Assembly (NCBI GenBank): GCA_031279825.1
Contig: JAITHT010000057.1
Coordinates: 1 to 64,000, forward strand
Source: Desulfovibrio sp.
GTDB lineage: Bacteria; Desulfobacterota; Desulfovibrionia; Desulfovibrionales; Desulfovibrionaceae
Direction of reading: 5' to 3'
DNA: 64,000 bases
How positions within the stretch are numbered: the stretch's first letter is position 1; every line of letters starts with the position of its first letter. This document shows positions 63,760 through 64,000 of this stretch, in pieces. The notes under the pieces were generated by a model. It was not told the origin of the DNA. It did no database searches and saw only the letters and a program-made list of their open reading frames with translations. The position numbers and the translations under genes were made by a program.

Positions 63760-64000
63760 TGCTTACCGTAACCGATCTGAAAGCTTCCTACGGCAAAATA
63801 GAAGCCCTGCACGGCATCTCCTTTCATGTCCGCCGGGGGGAAATAGTCACCCTCATCGGAGCCAACGGCGCGGGCAAATCCACAACCCTCAAGGCGCTGA
63901 TGCGCCTCAAGCTCCCGGAATGCCCCACGGTGACGGGCGGAGATATTCTGTTCGACGGTGAATCCATTATGAACATGGAGGCCCACCATGTGGTGGGCAA
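63759..64000 (+). CDS. livF: LivF-type ABC transporter ATP-binding protein (cut by window end)
   Basis: Only the first ~80 codons are in the window. The protein starts LTVTDLKASYGKIEALHGISFHVRRGEIVTLIGANGAGKSTT, with Walker A at about residues 34-42, as in LivF, the second ATPase of branched-chain amino acid-type transporters. The start overlaps the livG stop codon. The segment after Walker A (LKLPECPTVTGGDILFDGESI) is slightly longer than in typical LivF. The rest lies beyond position 64000. Confidence 0.9.
   Translation, partial: MLTVTDLKASYGKIEALHGISFHVRRGEIVTLIGANGAGKSTTLKALMRLKLPECPTVTGGDILFDGESIMNMEAHHVVG

Noticed and set aside
1..64000. tRNA, rRNA, CRISPR array or prophage
   Set aside because: No cloverleaf-like sequence with CCA-compatible ends, no spaced direct-repeat array and no phage structural genes were recognised by eye. 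A dedicated scan could still find a tRNA.

Overview
The window looks like chromosome of an anaerobic sulfite/sulfate-reducing deltaproteobacterium of the Desulfovibrionaceae type (Desulfovibrio/Bilophila/Mailhella group). The reasons are the siroheme-dependent alternative heme pathway (ahbC-hemB-ahbD-ahbA), the rpmH-rnpA-yidD-yidC-jag-mnmE order, and a sulfonate-desulfonating module that yields sulfite. Species-level placement is inference. Almost all the sequence is coding, with moderately high GC.

Layout. 1-4.4 kb: a small lipoprotein, a secreted protein of unknown role, a VWA-OmpA envelope protein and a flavin disulfide reductase homologue lacking the usual catalytic histidine. 4.5-10.4 kb (minus): the rpmH to mnmE operon with a clear sigma-70 promoter and an rnpA without a standard start codon. 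10.5-17.5 kb: a membrane-anchored protein, a DUF362 ferredoxin protein, a proline-rich secreted protein, a large hybrid histidine kinase with a decayed receiver, and a DciA-like protein. 17.6-22.4 kb: an SPFH membrane protein and the heme genes. 22.4-32.1 kb: asd, a GT9 glycosyltransferase, an acyl-CoA ligase broken by a one-base frameshift in a T7 run, then a STAS protein, FapA and two glycosyltransferases. 32.2-42.9 kb (minus): a UDP-sugar epimerase/decarboxylase, a TPR protein, NtrY, a DUF4390 protein, an HD-GYP protein, pyruvate kinase and Lon. 43.3-46.9 kb: a LuxPQ-like pair of periplasmic sugar-binding protein and hybrid kinase.

The most interesting region is 47.2-58 kb. Eight genes on the minus strand read as a pathway for taking up and desulfonating a C2 sulfonate, most likely sulfoacetate. 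They are an acylating aldehyde dehydrogenase (SauS-like), an ADP-forming acyl-CoA ligase pair of SucCD type, a tripartite tricarboxylate-type transporter (TctABC), a PAS-AAA-Fis sigma-54 activator, and sulfoacetaldehyde acetyltransferase (Xsc). The expected products are acetyl phosphate and sulfite, the latter feeding dissimilatory sulfite reduction elsewhere in the genome. Good sigma-54 promoters lie upstream of both sauS and xsc. Each is preceded by TGTCCGG-N4-CCGGAC palindromes, so the genes appear to form one regulon under the local activator.

The right end holds an internally deleted IS630 relic, a ZraP-like metal-responsive periplasmic protein with a fresh 21-bp duplication, and a LivKHMGF-type ABC transporter cut by the window edge. 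Several families of small intergenic repeats (CTAGAGC-ended palindromes, a ~100-bp element and a REP-like hairpin) are scattered through the window. I saw no tRNA, rRNA, CRISPR array or prophage.
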